Source: Lachnospiraceae bacterium (GTDB lineage Bacteria > Bacillota_A > Clostridia > Lachnospirales > Lachnospiraceae). From it: 6,361 nucleotides of DNA. Positions within the stretch are counted from its first letter, which is position 1, and every line of letters starts with the position of its first letter. The stretch covers positions 1 to 6,361 of the forward strand of contig JAILCT010000214.1 of NCBI GenBank assembly GCA_024690425.1, written 5' to 3'. Below the pieces are notes generated by a model. That model was not told the origin of the DNA. It saw only the letters and a program-made list of their open reading frames with translations, and searched no databases. The position numbers and the translations under genes were made by a program. This document shows positions 5,557 to 6,361 of this stretch, piece after piece.

Positions 5557-5594
5557 GTTAGCTACAGCTAACATTAATAATAACACTCGTTAGC
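5557..5594. promoter_or_regulatory. Three GTTAGC/GCTAAC half-sites around a -10 box (operator-like)
   Basis: GTTAGC occurs at 5557-5562, its reverse complement GCTAAC at 5567-5572 and GTTAGC again at 5589-5594. The first two form a tight dyad with a four-base gap, and the second and third form a wider dyad with a 16-base gap that encloses the predicted -10 (5577-5582). Such placement suits a repressor that occludes the promoter. The same bases could also form alternative RNA hairpins, but most of them lie in or upstream of the expected start of transcription. The cognate regulator is not in the window. Confidence 0.45.
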
Positions 5595-5605
5595 TTGTTT
5601 GTCTA
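5577..5605 (-). promoter_or_regulatory. Near-consensus promoter leading to the aldo/keto reductase remnant
   Basis: TAGACA (5600-5605) and TATTAT (5577-5582) on the minus strand each match the housekeeping sigma consensus at five of six positions, with the ideal 17-base spacing. It lies just beyond the terminator of the flavin reductase gene, so it begins a new transcript. The leader to the reductase start would be about 260 bases, unusually long, and contains a hairpin and the possible small ORF. Confidence 0.55.
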
Positions 5606-5652
5606 TCAAAATTCTACTGCTTCTATTTTTGTATCTCATCACCACCATTTTT

Positions 5653-5702
5653 TATATAAATTAAAACGGCGGTGAGGAATCGTTTCAGACTCTTCACCGC
5701 CG
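5653..5702 (-). terminator. Intrinsic terminator of the flavin reductase gene
   Basis: CGGCGGTGA (5667-5675) pairs perfectly with TCACCGCCG (5694-5702), and the stem is extended weakly inside. On the minus strand it is followed by TTTTAATTTATAT (5654-5666), a good if interrupted T-tract. It begins about 30 bases after the flavin reductase stop. In the plus direction only ATTAAGTTT follows, so the leftward reading is preferred. Confidence 0.85.
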
Positions 5703-5733
5703 ATTAAGTTTCGGTTCTGCTATTTTGTTTTCT

Positions 5734-6297
5734 TTATTTAAGTTTAGCTCCGTCCTTAAATGCCTCTCCGACTCTGCCGCCTACTTTATAGTATCCATGG
5801 GTGTACGGATCAAATGCGATAGCTTCAAGTGAATCAACATCCACTTTCCCATCCTTCATGTTAGCTTCTTCAACGGATGTTCTTAAAACCTTCCCGATAA
5901 CTCCAAGTCCGGTATCATCGCTCTGATACTCGATAAACTCACACTCCATAGCAATTGGGAACTCATTGATGACCGGTGCATCTACAAGATCGGATTTGGT
6001 ATATGTCATGCCGCTCTTTGCAAACTTCTCTTTTTCGGTATTTCCGCTTGCAATACCAAAATAATCAGCCTCTACAACATGCTTTACATCAGCGATATGA
6101 ACTACGAAGCCTTTTCTCGCCTTGATGTTCTGAACGGTCTTATGCGTCTCCGTCAGGTTAAGTGCCACGCGATCACGCTCCAACATGGTTCCCCATGCCG
6201 CATTCATCACGTCCACGCTGCCGTCCTCGTTGAATGTCGATATCATAAGTACCGGCATCGGGAAGATTGCTTCTGTTGTCTTGATCTCCTGTTTCAT
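5734..6297 (-). CDS. Flavin reductase family protein (FMN-binding split barrel)
   Basis: 187 residues, full length for the family. The opening IFPMPVLMISTFNEDGSVDVMNAAW has the conserved Pro-x-Pro and the MNAAWG turn that shapes the flavin site. HKTVQNIKARKGFVVHIA and VVEADYFGIASGN are also characteristic, and the C-terminus ends with YYKVGGRVGEAFKDG. Such proteins bind FMN and either reduce it with NAD(P)H for a partner oxygenase or serve as small electron carriers in anaerobes; the partner is not visible here. The protein is cytosolic. AGGAGG lies 10 bases before the ATG. The gene stands as a single unit ended by the terminator at 5653-5702. Confidence 0.9.
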   Translation of the reverse strand: MKQEIKTTEAIFPMPVLMISTFNEDGSVDVMNAAWGTMLERDRVALNLTETHKTVQNIKARKGFVVHIADVKHVVEADYFGIASGNTEKEKFAKSGMTYTKSDLVDAPVINEFPIAMECEFIEYQSDDTGLGVIGKVLRTSVEEANMKDGKVDVDSLEAIAFDPYTHGYYKVGGRVGEAFKDGAKLK

Positions 6298-6318
6298 TGC
6301 TTTAGTTCCTCCTGTCTT

Positions 6319-6359
6319 TTTACCCTATGGCAAGGTTTACTTACTATTTTGTATTCTTT
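6319..6359 (-). promoter_or_regulatory. AT-rich upstream region of the flavin reductase gene, partial
   Basis: On the minus strand this stretch reads AAAGAATACAAAATAGTAAG, then TAAACCTTGCCATAGGG. TACAAA or TAGTAA could serve as part of a -10, but the -35 would lie outside the window. The AATAGTA and GTAAGTAAAC segments recall half-sites bound by HxlR/YodB-type regulators, which often control flavin reductases. Only one side is visible, so this is weak. Confidence 0.2.
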
Positions 6360-6361
6360 AT

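Noticed and set aside
1..6361. CRISPR array, tRNA or rRNA genes, insertion sequence ends
   Set aside because: I looked for regularly spaced repeats, cloverleaf-like segments, transposase frames and terminal inverted repeats and saw none. The repeats present are short and tied to promoters or terminators.

Overview
The window looks like a chromosomal segment of a Gram-positive anaerobe, most likely a clostridium of the Lachnospiraceae type. The signs are a moderate base composition, strong AGGAGG-type ribosome binding sites, occasional TTG starts, and redox and membrane proteins typical of that group (flavin reductase, flavodoxin-fold oxidoreductase, membrane polyferredoxin, CPBP and PrsW membrane proteases). 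The genus cannot be fixed from the sequence alone. Every gene I can support lies on the minus strand, so the window is described below in transcription order, from high to low coordinates.

Right end: an intact flavin reductase family gene (5734-6297), followed by a good intrinsic terminator (5653-5702). Next comes a stretch of about 430 bases without an intact gene. It holds a near-consensus promoter (5577-5605) whose -10 is bracketed by three copies of GTTAGC/GCTAAC, a GC-rich hairpin, and a possible 31-codon ORF with an HSHTH motif. It leads into an aldo/keto reductase gene (4819-5307) that has lost about half its length through two apparently in-frame internal deletions.

Centre: a tightly packed four-gene operon with its own promoter and palindromic operator. 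It encodes a PadR-family regulator (4135-4689), a NapH-like membrane protein with two 4Fe-4S motifs (3410-4138, overlapping the regulator by ATGA), a CPBP/CAAX-type intramembrane protease (2534-3349) and a PrsW-type intramembrane protease (1730-2512). Two different families of the same protease superfamily sit beside a membrane electron carrier under PadR control. This is the part of the window most likely to be an undescribed functional unit.

Left end: after a non-coding stretch with competing hairpins comes a 25-codon ORF with a perfect Shine-Dalgarno sequence and a GNAT-like N-terminus, which looks like the stump of an acetyltransferase gene. A rho-independent terminator (1495-1537) lies almost directly after it. 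Then follow a flavodoxin-fold NAD(P)H/FMN oxidoreductase with a four-cysteine cluster motif (717-1433), a VOC/glyoxalase-fold protein (260-643), an orphan C-terminal reading frame without a start (147-272), and the first 38 codons of a probable alpha/beta hydrolase that runs off the window.

Taken together, the window mixes small redox and detoxification genes with several truncated genes (the aldo/keto reductase, the GNAT stump, the orphan C-terminus), as expected of an accessory region undergoing decay. The PadR operon in its middle looks intact and separately regulated.
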